From CAWEWH01 sp963812775 (GTDB lineage Bacteria; Pseudomonadota; Alphaproteobacteria; Rhizobiales; Beijerinckiaceae): a DNA stretch of 64,000 nucleotides. Location: positions 682,001 to 746,000 of the forward strand of contig CAWEWH010000007.1 of NCBI GenBank assembly GCA_963812775.1, written 5' to 3'. The translations under genes were made by a program, and so were the position numbers. The notes under the pieces are model-generated. The model was not told where the DNA came from. It saw only the letters and a list, made by a program, of their open reading frames with translations, and did no database searches. Of the stretch, positions 1 to 10,756 are shown one piece after another; position 1 is the first letter of the stretch, and each line of letters begins with the position of its first letter.

Positions 1-1
1 T

Positions 2-1447
2 GTCCTCGCCTATGTCGAAGGCTGCCGTGACGGGCCGCGTTTCGTCGCCGCGCTGAGAAAAGCGCGGTCCGCCGGCAAGCCGGTCGTCATCGTGAAGGTT
101 GGGCGCACCGAACTCGGCGCCGCCGCCGCGGCGTCCCACACCGCGGCTCTCGCCGGCGCCGACGCCGTCTACGATGCGGTCTTCGAGCAATGCGGGGCCT
201 ATCGCGCCGCCACGATCACCGAGGCGTTCAACGTGGCCTATGCCGCGTCCGTCGCCGGGCTGCCGCGCGGCCGCACCATCGGCATGCTGACCGTCTCGGG
301 CGGCGCCGGCGTGCTCATGGCCGACGCCGCCGCGAGCGCCGGGCTCGACGCGCCGCCGCTCCCCGACGCTGCGCAGAAGCAAATATTGACGCGCATTCCC
401 TTCGCGGCGCCACGCAATCCCGTCGATGTGACCGGCCAGGTCACCAGCGACCGGGAAGTGTTGCCGCTCGCCTATTCGCTGATGCTCCGGGAAGGGAACT
501 ACGACAGCCTCGTGTCCTTCCAGGCAGCGGCGGGATTGTCGCCGCTGCGCGGTCCCGAGATGGCGCAGCAGGCATGCGACATGCGCGCCAGGTTTCCTGA
601 CCGGGTGATCGCCATTGTCAGCCTTTTCACGCCCGAGCTGCAGCGCACGCTCGATGACGCCAAGGTGCTGACCTTCGCCGATCCGAGCGAGGCGGTGCGC
701 GCCATCGCGGCCATCGCCAACCTCGCGGCGGCGCCCGCGGCCACTCCCCCGACCGTGCGGCGGGATTCGATCAGCTTGCCGCGCGGCCCCTTGAACGAGG
801 TCGAGGCGATGGCGTGTCTTGAGGCGGCCGGCATCCCGATGGTGCGGCGCGCGCTCGCCCGCGACAGGGACGCTGCCATGGTGGCGGCCGATACCGTCGG
901 CTATCCCGTCGTCGCCAAGATCGTCTCGCCCGACATCCTGCACAAGACCGATGTCGGCGGTGTGCTGCTCAATCTGGCGAGCCGCGAGGCGGTCGGCGGC
1001 GCGTTCGACACGCTCATGTCGCGCGCCAAGGCGCTGCCCGAGGCGCGCCTCGACGGCGTCATGATCGCGCCCATGGTCAAGGGCGGGGTCGAGTGCATCC
1101 TCGGCATCCACCGCGATCCGGTCTTCGGCCCGGTCGTCATGTTCGGACTCGGCGGTGTTCTTGTCGAAGCCCTCCAGGATGTGAGCTTCCGGCTGGCACC
1201 CTTCGATAAGGCCGAGGCCCATCGCATGATCGACGCCATCAAGGCGCGCCGCGTGCTCGACGGCTGGCGCGGCAGCCCGCCCGCCGACCTTGACGCCCTT
1301 GCCGCCGCGCTCACCGCGCTGTCGCACTTCGCGGTCGCGGCCGGCGATCGCCTCCTCAGCGTCGACATCAACCCGTTCGTCGCCATGCCGCGCGGGCAGG
1401 GGGCGCTTGCGCTCGACGCGGTGGTGGTCACGGACGGCAAGGGCTGA
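2..1447 (+). CDS. Acyl-CoA synthetase, NDP-forming (acetate--CoA ligase family), 5' truncated by the window edge
   Basis: The frame is open to the first base of the window, so the N-terminal CoA-binding domain is missing. The visible part begins in the succinyl-CoA ligase-like domain. SHTAALAG, near residue 45 of the visible protein, matches the conserved loop carrying the His that is phosphorylated in this family. The last 220 or so residues look like an ATP-grasp subdomain: GYPVVAKIVSPDILHKTDVGGV, then a glycine-rich stretch ending VDINPFVA. Such enzymes interconvert acyl-CoA plus ADP/Pi with acid plus ATP and CoA in the cytoplasm; the substrate cannot be read from sequence. A nitronate monooxygenase and an AMP-forming acyl-CoA synthetase follow on the same strand, which suggests a catabolic operon. 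The frame is intact, unlike the next two genes. Confidence 0.85.
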   Translation, partial: VLAYVEGCRDGPRFVAALRKARSAGKPVVIVKVGRTELGAAAAASHTAALAGADAVYDAVFEQCGAYRAATITEAFNVAYAASVAGLPRGRTIGMLTVSGGAGVLMADAAASAGLDAPPLPDAAQKQILTRIPFAAPRNPVDVTGQVTSDREVLPLAYSLMLREGNYDSLVSFQAAAGLSPLRGPEMAQQACDMRARFPDRVIAIVSLFTPELQRTLDDAKVLTFADPSEAVRAIAAIANLAAAPAATPPTVRRDSISLPRGPLNEVEAMACLEAAGIPMVRRALARDRDAAMVAADTVGYPVVAKIVSPDILHKTDVGGVLLNLASREAVGGAFDTLMSRAKALPEARLDGVMIAPMVKGGVECILGIHRDPVFGPVVMFGLGGVLVEALQDVSFRLAPFDKAEAHRMIDAIKARRVLDGWRGSPPADLDALAAALTALSHFAVAAGDRLLSVDINPFVAMPRGQGALALDAVVVTDGKG

Positions 1448-1497
1448 TCGGCCGTTTTTTCGGGTAGGATCATGCGCAATCGGGATGGAGGTCCGCC

Positions 1498-2635
1498 ATG
1501 AAGTCGGCAATGTGCGAGCGGTTCGGCATCGAGTTTCCGTTGTTTGCCTTCAGCCATTGCCGCGACGTGGTGGCCGAGGTCAGCAAGGCCGGCGGCTTCG
1601 GGGTTTTCGGCGCCTCGCGCCTGCCGCCGGAGCTCTTGGAAGAGGAGCTGCGTTGGATCGACGATCACGTCCAGGGCAAGCCTTATGGCGTGGACGTCCT
1701 GATCCCCAACAAGCTCGAGAACAAGGACAAGTCACCGCCCGCCACCGAGCTGTGGGAGCGGATCCCGGCGGAGCACCGCGACTTTGTCACGGACCTGTTC
1801 GCGCGCCATGACATCGATGCAAGCCGCCTCTGGGAGGGTGGCATCGGCCACAATGTCGGCGACTATCTGCGCGTGTCCGGCGCCGCCAAGCTGCTCGATG
1901 TCGCCTTCGCGCATCCCATCAAGCTGATCGTCAACGCGCTTGGGGTGCCGCCGCCCATGATGTTCGAGCGGGCGCGGGCCAAGGGAATCCCGGTCGGCGC
2001 CCTGACCGGCGCGCGCGAGCACGCCGTCAAGCATGCCGAGGCAGGGGTCGACATCCTGGTCGTCGCCGGCACCGAGGCGGGCGGCCATTGCGGCGACGTG
2101 TCGACCATGGTTCTGGTGCCCGACGTGCTGCGGGCCATGGAGGCGTACCCTAAGGTTTCGGTGCTCGCAGCCGGCGGCATTGCGACCGGACGGCAGATGG
2201 CGGCCTGCATGGCCATGGGGGCGGCCGGCGCGTGGACCGGATCGGTGTGGCTCACCACGACGGAGGCGGAGACCACGCCCGTCGTGAAGGAGAAGATGCT
2301 GGCCGCCGGCTCGCGCAGCACGTCGCGCTCGCGCAGCCGCACGGGAAAGTATACGCGCCAGCTGCAGTCCGCCTGGACCGATGCCTGGTCGGCGCCGGGC
2401 AGCCCCGAGCCGCTGCCGATGCCATTGCAAGGCATGCTTCGCCGAGCCGGCCATGCGCGAGGTCAACAAGCTCGCGGCCCGCGGCCATCGCGGCGCCAAG
2501 GAACTGGCGAGCTACTATGTCGGCCAGGCGGTCGGGCTCATGGACAAGGAGCAATCGGTCCGCTCGGTGGTGTACGACTTCAAGGCCGATTTTGCCGAAG
2601 CCGTGGAGCGGTTGTCGGGCACGCTCGACGACTGA
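1498..2635 (+). pseudogene. Nitronate monooxygenase (2-nitropropane dioxygenase family), one frameshift near the 3' end
   Basis: FMN-dependent enzyme of the TIM-barrel NMO family, which oxidises alkyl nitronates. A GGAGG ribosome site lies 8 nt before ATG 1498. The N-terminus FGIEFPLFAFSH, the loop AGTEAGGHCGD and the motif AAGGIATGRQMAACMAMGA are family signatures and are intact. The frame runs correctly to PLPMPLQ (about 2437). One extra base then moves the conserved C-terminus (EPAMREVNKLA to FAEAVERL) into the next frame, ending at 2635. As read, translation would continue into the following gene. The catalytic core is complete, so this is either recent inactivation or a sequence error. 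It lies 50 nt after the upstream synthetase and probably shares its transcript. Confidence 0.8.
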
Positions 2636-2699
2636 CGCGAAGCAGCACCGCTGCCGCTTGGCACTGGTTCAGCAAGCGGCAATGGGAGCGGGAGGCCCG

Positions 2700-4266
2700 A
2701 TGTATCCTGGAGTGCACGCCAAGTCCCGTCCGCAGCAACCCGCCTTCATCATGGCCGCAGAGCGGCGCGACGGTGAGCTACGCCGAGCTCGAGCGCCGCA
2801 CCAACCGCCTCGCGCACCTGCTGCGCTCGCACGGCCTGAACCGCCTCGACCACTACGCGATCTTCATGGAGAACAACGAGCGCTACCTCGAATGCTGCGG
2901 CGCCGGCGAGCGCTCGGGGCTCTATTACACCTGCGTCAACTCCTACCTGACCGCGGACGAGCTCGCCTACATCCTCGACAACAGCGAGTCGAAGGTCCTG
3001 ATCACCTCCGCGTCGAAGCGCGACGTCGCGCGGCAGGCGATGGCGAACTGTCCCGCGCATCGCTGCTGCCTCGTCGTCGACGGCGGCGCCGCGGACGGCG
3101 CTGCCGAAGCGTGCTCAACTTCGACGAGGCGGTCGGGCATTTCCCGACAACGCCGATCGCCGACGAATGGCTCGGCACGCCGATGCTCTACTCGTCGGGA
3201 ACGACCGGTCGGCCGAAGGGCATCCTGCGGCCGCTGCCCGAGAACCCGCCGACGAAGCCGCTGCCGCTGTTCGATTTCCTGTACGAGCTGTGGCGCTACC
3301 GCGAGGCGGCATGATCTATCTCTCGCCGGCGCCGCTCTACCATTCGGCGCCGCAGGCCGGCGGTGGCGCTGACCATCCGCACGGCGGCACCGCGATCATC
3401 ATGGAGCACTTCGATCCCGAGCAATACCTGGCGCTGGTCGAGCGTCATCGCGTCACGCACACCCAGCTCGTGCCGACGATGTTCAGCCGCATGCTCAAGC
3501 TGCCCGAGGAGGTGCGGCGGCGCTACGACCTGTCGTCGCTGGAGATCGCCATCCATGCGGCGGCGCCGTGCCCGGTGCCGGTGAAGGAGCAGATGATCGA
3601 ATGGTGGGGGCCGATCATCCAGGAGTACTACGGCGCGACCGAGGGCCTCGGCTTCACCGCCTGCGACAGCGACCGAGTGGCTCGCCCATCGCGGCACCGT
3701 CGGCCGCGTGCTGCTCGGCGAGCTGCACATGCTCGACGACGGCATGCAGCCGGCGCCGAAGGGCGCGCCCGGCGAGCTCTGGTTCAAGACCGCGACGCCG
3801 TTCGAGTACTTCAACGATCCGGGAAGGACGCAGGCGACGCGCTCGGCCGACGGCACGATGAGCACGGTGGGCGACGTCGGCTACCTCGACGACGACGGCT
3901 TCCTCTACCTCACCGACCGCTCGACCTTCATGATCATCTCCGGCGGCGTGAACATCTATCCGCAGGAATGCGAGAACCTGCTGATCACGCATCCGCAAGG
4001 TCGCCGACGCCGCGGTGTTCGGCGTGCCCGAACGAGGACCTCGGCGAGGAAGTCAAGGCGGTGGTGCAGCCGATGCCCGGCGTCGGCCCGACGCCGGCGC
4101 TCGGCCGAGTAGCTGATCGCGTTCTGCCGCGAGCACCTCGCGCCGATGAAGTGCCCGCGCTCGCGTCGACTTCACGGACGCCGCTGCCGCGGCTGCCGAC
4201 CGGCAAGCTCTACAAGCGCCTTTGCGCGACCGCTATTGGGGCGACAGGAAGAGCCGGATCGTCTGA
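2700..4266 (+). pseudogene. AMP-forming acyl-CoA synthetase (FadD-like ligase), many frameshifts and an in-frame TAG
   Basis: Conserved ANL-superfamily segments appear in order across all three frames. They are MYPGVHAKSRPQQPAFIMA, YAELERRTNRLAHLL, the phosphate-binding loop LYSSGTTGRPKGI, YLSPAPLYHSAP, EYYGATEG, GDVGYLDDDGFLYLTDR, a hinge ISGGVNIYPQE and the C-terminal PRLPTGKLYKR. Together they make a normal-length ligase of about 520 residues that would adenylate a carboxylic acid and form its CoA thioester. I count roughly ten single-base shifts of both signs (for example near 2761, 3105, 3308, 3357, 3672, 3998, 4030) and a TAG at 4109-4111 where family members have a sense codon. Residues between shifts stay highly conserved, which argues for error or very recent loss. 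It follows the nitronate monooxygenase by 64 nt. Confidence 0.8.
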
Positions 4267-4454
4267 GCCGAAACCTTCGTGGGCACCGGTTACGCGATGC
4301 GCGGCGCGCCAGCGCACAGCCCAACGCGATGATCGCTGCTACCCAACCCGATCCTGGCGCCGCCGACACGGCTATTTTGTGCTGTCTCGCCGGTGTAGCG
4401 TCATGCTGGCACATGCGACTGCAATGGCGTCGCCCTCGAGCGGAGACATTCCCG

Positions 4455-7400
4455 ATGATCGCCACCGGTCGCGTTGGTCTTGTCGTCGCGGCCCTGCTGG
4501 TGCTTGTCGCCGGCGGGCCGCTCCATGCGCAGCAGGACGATCCGGCCGCGCTTGAGCTCAAGGTCAAGGAGCATATCGAGGCCAAGAAATTCGATGAGGC
4601 CCTGCCGCTTGCGCAACAGGCGCTGGCGAGCCGCGAGGCGGCGCTCGGTCCCGACCATCCCGATGTGGCTCGCGCGCTTGAGGATCTCGCCAAGATCAAC
4701 ACGGCGCAGAAGCGCGCCGCCGAGGCCGAGCCGCTCTATCGGCGGGCGCTCACGATCTACGAGAAGGCCGGCGGCCTCGAGCATCCCGATCTCGTGGCGC
4801 CGTTGAATGCCCTGGTCGACCTTCAGATTGGCGAGAACCGCCCCGCCGATGCCGAGCCGCTGGCCAAGCGCGTCTTGGCGATCCGCCAGCGGAGCCTCGA
4901 TCCCGAGCATCCCGATCTCGCCGAGTCACTCAACAATCTCGCATTGATCTACTACGCCCAGGGCCGGCTCGCCGAGGCCGAGCCGCTCCTGCGCCAGGCG
5001 CTGGCGATACGCGAGAAAGCCAAGGGCCCGGAGGATGCGAGCGTCGCCGACGTTCTGCTCGGCCTTGGCGAGATCTATCGATCGCAAAACCGCTTCGCGG
5101 TGGCCGAGACTTTCTACAGACGCGCCTTGGCCATCCAGGAAAAACTGCTCGGCGCGGATAGCGTCGAACTCACCGTTCTGCTGGATAGGCTCAGCACCGT
5201 CGCCGTGTCGCAATCGCGCTACGCCGATGCCGAGGTGTTCCTGAAACGCCTCCTGGCCATTCGCGACAAGACGCTGGAACCCGATGACCCGCAGGTCGTG
5301 GCAGAGGTGACGGCGCTGGCGCGGATCCTCTACGTCCAGGGGCGGTTCGGCGACGCCGAGCCGCTCCTGAGGCGCGTCCTCGCGGCGCGCGAGAAGGCGC
5401 TCGGTCCCGATCATCCCGATGTCGCCGTTGCCTTGAGCGACGTGGCCGAGGCCGTGCGATCCCAGGGTCGCTTTGCCGACGCCGAGCCGCTCCACCAACG
5501 CGCCCTGGCTGTGCGCGAGAAGGCGCTGGGCCCCGAGCATGTCGACGTCGCGACCTCACTGTTTTTCCTGGCCGAGCTCAGCTCCGGGCAGGCTCGCTAT
5601 GCCGCGGCCGAGCCGCTCTACAAGCGCTCCCTTGCCGTCATCGAGAAGGCGCTCGGCCCCGATCATGCCCTGGTCGGGGCGGTCACCAACAACTTGGCCG
5701 AGCTCTGATCGCCAGCAGAGCCGCTTCGCGGAGGCCGAGCCGCTCTACGCGCGCGCTCTCGCCGTCCGCGAGAAGACGTTCGGGCCCGATCACATCGACG
5801 TGGCGGTGACGCTGAACAATCTTGCGCTCCTCGCCACCGCGCGCGGCCGCCATGCCGAGGCCGAGAAGCTCAACGCGCGCTCGCTCACCGTCACCGAGAA
5901 GGCGTTGCGGTCCGGAGCATCCTCGCGTCGCCCTGATGCTGAGCAACGTGGCCGAGCTCTATCGGGCGCAGGGCCGCTTTGCGGAGGCCGAGCCCCTGCT
6001 GCGGCGCGCCGTGGCGATCCAGGAGAAGGCGGTCGGCCCCGACCATATCGATATCGCGACGCCGTTGAACAATCTCGCCCTCGTCAGCGGCGCCCAGGGC
6101 CGCTACGCGGAAGCCGATGGGCTGTTGCTGCGCGCGCTTGCCATCACCGAGAAGGCGTTCGGTGCCGATCATCCCAGCGTCGCCCTGACGTTGAGCAATC
6201 TCGGCGAGCTCTATCGCAACCAGGGCCGCTTGGCCGAGTCCGAGCAGCTCCACAAACGCGCGCTGGTCATTCGCGAGAATGCGGTCGGCCCCGACCACGT
6301 CGATATCGCGACGCCGTTGAACAATCTCGCCCTCGTCAACGACGCCCAGGGCCGCTACGTGGACGCCGAGGCGTTGTACAAGCGCTCCCTCGCCATCTAC
6401 GAGAAGGCCCTCGGTCCCGATCATCCGAGCGTGGCGATTGCGCTGAACAATCTCGGCGAGTTTGCCCGCACCCAGGGTCGCCTCACGGACGCCGAGACGC
6501 TGCATAAGCGGGCGCTCGTCCATCCGCGAGAAGGCGCTCGATGCCGAGCACGTCGACCTGGCGCCTCTCGTTGAACAATCTCGCCCTGGTCGACATGAGC
6601 CGGGGCCGCTATGCCGCCGCCGAGGCTCCCCTCAAGCGGGCGCTGGCGATCACCGAGAAAGCGGTTGGCCCCGATCATCCCAATGTCGCAACCGCGCTCA
6701 ACAACCTCGCCGAGACGTACTTGGCGCAGGGTCTCTTCGCCGAGGCCGAGCCGCTGCACAAGCGGGCGCTGGCGATCCTCGAGACGGCGCTCGGTCGCGA
6801 CAACGTCACCGTCGCCCTGTCGTTGACCAATATCGCCAATGCCAGCCGCCAGCAGAACCGCTACCCCGAGGCCGAGGCGCTTCTCCAGCGCGCGCTCGCC
6901 ATTCAGGAGAAGGCGCTCGGTCCCGAGCATCGCGACGTTGCCGCCGCCCTCGGCAGCCTTGCCGCGCTCTATCGCGAGCAGGCCCGCTACGCCGAGGCCG
7001 AGCCGCTCCACAAACGTGCGCTCGCGACCTTCGAGAAGGCGCTTGGACCCGACCATGTCGATGTGGCGAATTCGTTGAGCGGCTTTGCGCTCCTCTACCA
7101 GCGTCAGGATCGCTTTGCGGACGCCGAGCCCCTCTACAAGCGTTCGCTCGCCATCTACGAGAAGGCGCTCGGCCCCGACCATCCCGATCTCGCCTTGCCC
7201 CTCAACCGTCTCGCCGAGCTCTATGACGCGCAAGGACGCCATGCCGAGGCGTTGCCGTTCGTCGAGCGGAGCATCAAGACCCGCCGCGCCGTTCCGGCCG
7301 TGGCCCTTTCGGTGCTTTTCGGTGCCCACGCCAAGGGACTCGTGCCGTCCGCCAAGGCGCTGGATGACGGCCTGGAGGTCGTGCAGCGCGCCTCCCAGAC

Positions 7401-8974
7401 CGCGGCCGCTGCCGCCGTCGTCAAGCTTGCTGTGCGCCTTGCGGCGGGCAGCGATAGCCTGGCCCGGCTGGTGCGTCGCGATCAGGACCTCGCCGCCGAG
7501 GCGGAGACGCTGGACAAGCGGCTCGTCGAGGCGGTGTCGAAAGAGCCGTCAAAACGCACGCCGGCGGCCGAGCAGGCCATCCGGCAGCGGCTCGCGTCGA
7601 TCGCCCTCAGGCGCGAGTCGCTGCGCAAGGCGTTGGCCACCGACTATCCCGACTACGCGGCCCTGTCCGATCCGCCGACCGTGACCGCCAAGGAGATCGA
7701 GGCGCTGCTCAAGGACGACGAGGCGCTCGTCCTGCTGTTCCCGGGCAAGAAGGTCAGTCACGTCTTCGTGGCGGTGCGCGGCGCCTTCGAGCTCAACGAG
7801 ATTCCCGTCGACGCCGCGGCCCTTTCGGACAAGATCGCCCGCCTGCGGCGTGGCCTCGACGTCGACATGGTCCTCGACGCCGCCGCTCTCTCGGCGCGCG
7901 GCAAAAGCCGCGAAATGTTCGATGTCGGGCTCGCGCACGAGCTCTATTCGACCCTGCTCGGGCCGAGCGAGCGGCGCATCAAGGACAAGAAGCATCTCAT
8001 CGTCGTGCCGGTCGGCCCGCTCACCGCGCTGCCGTTCCATCTGCTGGTGACGGACAAGCCGCCATTGGCCGTGCCGTCCGTCGACGACACGGTCGGCCGA
8101 GGACTTGCCGCCTACCGCGATGCCGCCTGGCTGGTGAAGCGCCATGCCGTCACCGTGCTCCCGTCGGTCGCAAGCCTGAAGGCGCTGCGCGTTCGCTCGC
8201 GAAGGCCGCAGGGCGACGAAGCCGCTGATCGGCTTCGGCGACCCGGTGTTCGGCTCCGATCGAGCCGCTGCCGGCGGCCAGCGCGACCGCGGCGGTCAAG
8301 GCGCCGCGAGGACCCGCGCCTATTCCGACTTCTGGCGTGGCGCCGGCGTCGACCGCGGCAAGCTCGCCGATGCGCTGCCGCGGCTTGCCGGACACGCGCC
8401 GAGGAGCTGAAGGCCGTGCGCAGCCAGCTCGGCGCGCCGGCCAGCGACATTCATCTCGGCGCGACGCAAGCGAGACCAACGTGAAGCGCGTGCCGCTCGC
8501 CGACTACCGCGTCGTCTACTTCGCGACGCACGGCCTGGTCGCCGGCGACGTGAAGGACCTGGCCGAGCCATCGCTTGCGTTGACGCTTGCCCGTGAGCCG
8601 AGCGAACTCGACGACGGGCTGCTCACCGCGAGCGAGGTGGCGCAACTCAAGCTCAATGCCGATTGGGTGGTGCTGTCCGCCTGCAATACGGCGGCCGGTG
8701 ACAAGCCGGGCGCGGAAGCGCTGTCGGGCCTCGCGCGCGCCTTCTTCTATGCGGGCGCCCGCGCGCTGCTGGTCTCGCACTGGGCGGTCGACTTCGAAGG
8801 CGGCGACGCGGCTCACCACGTCGACCTTCGACATCATCGAAATCCGACCCGAGCATCGGCCGCGCCGAGGCGCTGCGCCGCGCCATGCTCGCCTATCTCG
8901 ACGACACGTCCGATCTTTGGAATGCCTATCCGGCCTTCTGGGGGCCGTTCTCGGTGATTGGCGAGGGCAGGTGA
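4455..8974 (+). pseudogene. Exported TPR-CHAT protein (kinesin-light-chain-type repeats plus caspase-like CHAT protease domain), frameshifted
   Basis: ATG 4455 opens a signal peptide (hydrophobic VGLVVAALLVLVAGG, probable cleavage after LHA). About twenty 42-residue tetratricopeptide units of the form LGPDHPDVA...LNNLAxLYxxQGRYAEAEPL follow to about 7260. A coiled linker comes next, then a CHAT (caspase HetF-associated) domain from about 7680. The catalytic pair is visible: His in YFATHG (codon 8529) and Cys in LSACNTAAG (codon 8682). CHAT domains are caspase-fold peptidases, and the repeats are expected to bind a partner. The frame breaks at about 5706 (an inserted G creates TGA), 5905, 6520, 6560, 8195-8215, 8387-8400, 8462 and 8790-8840. 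Repeat spacing and catalytic motifs survive, giving about 1,500 residues in total. The CHAT fold is assigned from motifs only. Confidence 0.78.
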
Positions 8975-9082
8975 GGGGAGTGAACGCCGCTCACCCGAAA
9001 ACACCCATGCTCACTGCGCACGGGACTGGCCTGCGCCCCGCGGTGCTGGCAGATTGACGCCTTCCGGTCTGGCGAGGTGTCC

Positions 9083-9568
9083 ATGGATCAGTTCGCAACA
9101 ATGCTTGCCGCCTTCACCAAGGCGGTGGAGGCCAATGACGGGGCCGGGCTCGCGGCGCTTTTCACCGAGGACGGCGTCTACGACGACGGCTTCTACGGCG
9201 CCCATCGCGGGCGCGCCGCCATCACCGCCATGCTGCAGCGTTTCCACGACGAGGGCCGCGACTACAAGTGGGATTTCCTCGATCCCCTCTGCGACGGCAG
9301 CAAGGGCTATTCCCGCTATTGCTTCAGCTATGCCTCGCGGCTCACCGGCCACGTCGGCCGTCCTGTCGTGTTTCGCGGCACGGCGTTCTTCACATTGCGT
9401 GACGGGCGGATCACCCACTACTCCGAGACCTTGGACAGCGGCATCGCGATGGCGCAGCTCGACTTCCCGGCCGAGCGCATCAAGCGGGCGCTGACGAAGC
9501 TGGCGAACCGCCAGAACGCCGAGGCCGAGTGCAGTGCCCACGTCACGCGCCTGCGGTCGCTGCACTGA
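9083..9568 (+). CDS. SnoaL/NTF2-like nuclear transport factor 2 family protein
   Basis: Single-domain protein of 161 residues with the SnoaL-like pattern: FTKAVEANDGAGLAALFTEDGVYDDGFYGAHRG in the first third, an acidic helix, then strands around YRYCFSY-type and FRGTAFFTLRDGRITHYSE segments. The fold forms a small cone-shaped pocket used by many unrelated isomerases and hydrolases, so the substrate is unknown. ATG 9083 is preferred over GTG 9077 because GGCGAGG lies 5 nt before it. The gene is intact even though its neighbours on both sides are frameshifted. It precedes an enoyl-CoA hydratase by 75 nt and may belong to the same catabolic transcript. Confidence 0.75.
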   Translation: MDQFATMLAAFTKAVEANDGAGLAALFTEDGVYDDGFYGAHRGRAAITAMLQRFHDEGRDYKWDFLDPLCDGSKGYSRYCFSYASRLTGHVGRPVVFRGTAFFTLRDGRITHYSETLDSGIAMAQLDFPAERIKRALTKLANRQNAEAECSAHVTRLRSLH

Positions 9569-9643
9569 CGCGAATGTTTCGTTTGCGACAGCCACGGGCG
9601 GACGCCCGTCGGCGGCTTCGACCATCGAGAGACGGAGACGATC

Positions 9644-10503
9644 ATGACAACCGAAGCGACAACCGCACGCAGAACCCAAAGCCGCGCCGAAACGAGCCTC
9701 GATACCGGCACGACGGACCTCCTGTGCAGCGTCGCGGACGGCGTCGCGACCATCCGCTTCAACCGGCCTGACGCCAAGAATGCCCTGTCGCCGCCGATGT
9801 CGCAGGCGCTGCAGAGGATGATCGCGAGCGCAACGACGACCCCGCCGTGCGGGTCGATCCTGCTGACCGGCGCGGGCAGCGCCTTCTGCGCTGGCGGCGA
9901 CGTGAAGAACATGGGCGACCGCCGGCAGAAGCACGCAGACGCCGGACGAGCGCATCAAGGAGATGAAGCAGCGGCATCGCGGCGTCGGCGGCGGCCTCGT
10001 CACCTCGCCGAAACCGACGATTGCGGCCCTTCCTGGCGCGGCTGTCGGCGCAGGTCTCGCCATCGCGCTCTCCTGCGACATCCGCATTGCCGGCGCAGTC
10101 GGCGTTCCTGAGCGCCGGCTATTCGCGGATCGGCCTCAGCGGCGACTACGGCATCGCCTGGCTGTTGACGCGCCTTGTCGGAACGTCGCGGGCGCGTGAA
10201 ATGATGTTCACGTCCGAGCGCATCGACGCGGCGCGTGCCGAGAGGCTGGGGCTCGTCAACCGCGTCGTGCCCGACGCGGAGCTTGCTTCGGCGGCCCACG
10301 CGCTCGCCATGGCGATCGCCGACGGCCCTGCCGACGCTATCCGCGCCATGAAGGAGAATCTGGACGAAGCCTCGACGGTCGACCATTTCACGGCCATCGA
10401 CCGCGAAGCCGAACGCCTCGTCGCGCTGTCTGCCTCCGAGAACCACAAGGAGGCGGTGCGCGCCTTCGTCGAGAAGCGCAAGCCCGTGTTCAACCGCGCC
10501 TGA
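9644..10503 (+). pseudogene. Enoyl-CoA hydratase/isomerase family (crotonase), frameshifted
   Basis: Crotonase-fold enzyme acting on CoA thioesters. The first oxyanion-hole segment, LLTGAGSAFCAGGDVKNMG, is read in the start frame. The second, KPTIAALPGAAVGAGLAIAL, is in a second frame. The active-site and C-terminal helices (LSAGYSRIGLSGDYGIAWLL, then EAVRAFVEKRKPVF) are in a third. Shifts fall near 9930-9960 and 10100, and a garbled stretch around 9830-9860 (ASATTTPPCGS) suggests a further pair. Total length of about 285 codons is normal. The two acidic residues used by true hydratases are not obvious, so it may be an isomerase or another crotonase. The AMP-forming ligase upstream suggests a shared acyl-CoA degradation route. 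Confidence 0.78.
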
Positions 10504-10756
10504 GGGAGCACCGCTCCCGTTCCCAAGCGCTACACAAACTGGACTGGATCGGCGCGGCAAGTGCTGTCTTTGTGCGGCTCGGCACAGCGATCCGCGGCCC
10601 GATGTCCTACGGGTGCGATCCTGAGCAGCGGTGTCGGCACTGAGCCGGCTATCGAGACTGCATCGCGGGACGCGGGCCATCGGGGTCCCCCGCCGAGGTA
10701 GCGATCAAATGGAAACTGGCCATCGGCTTCCATATCGCCCGGACGCACGGGCGCGA

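Noticed and set aside
4570..7260. Regular repeats of about 126 bp that might suggest a tandem array or CRISPR
   Set aside because: The period equals 42 codons and the repeat is a protein-level TPR unit with diverged DNA. There are no short identical repeats with unique spacers.
7680..8974. CHAT protein as part of a type III-E CRISPR (gRAMP-Craspase) system
   Set aside because: No CRISPR array or gRAMP-like effector is present in the window. TPR-CHAT proteins occur widely without CRISPR.
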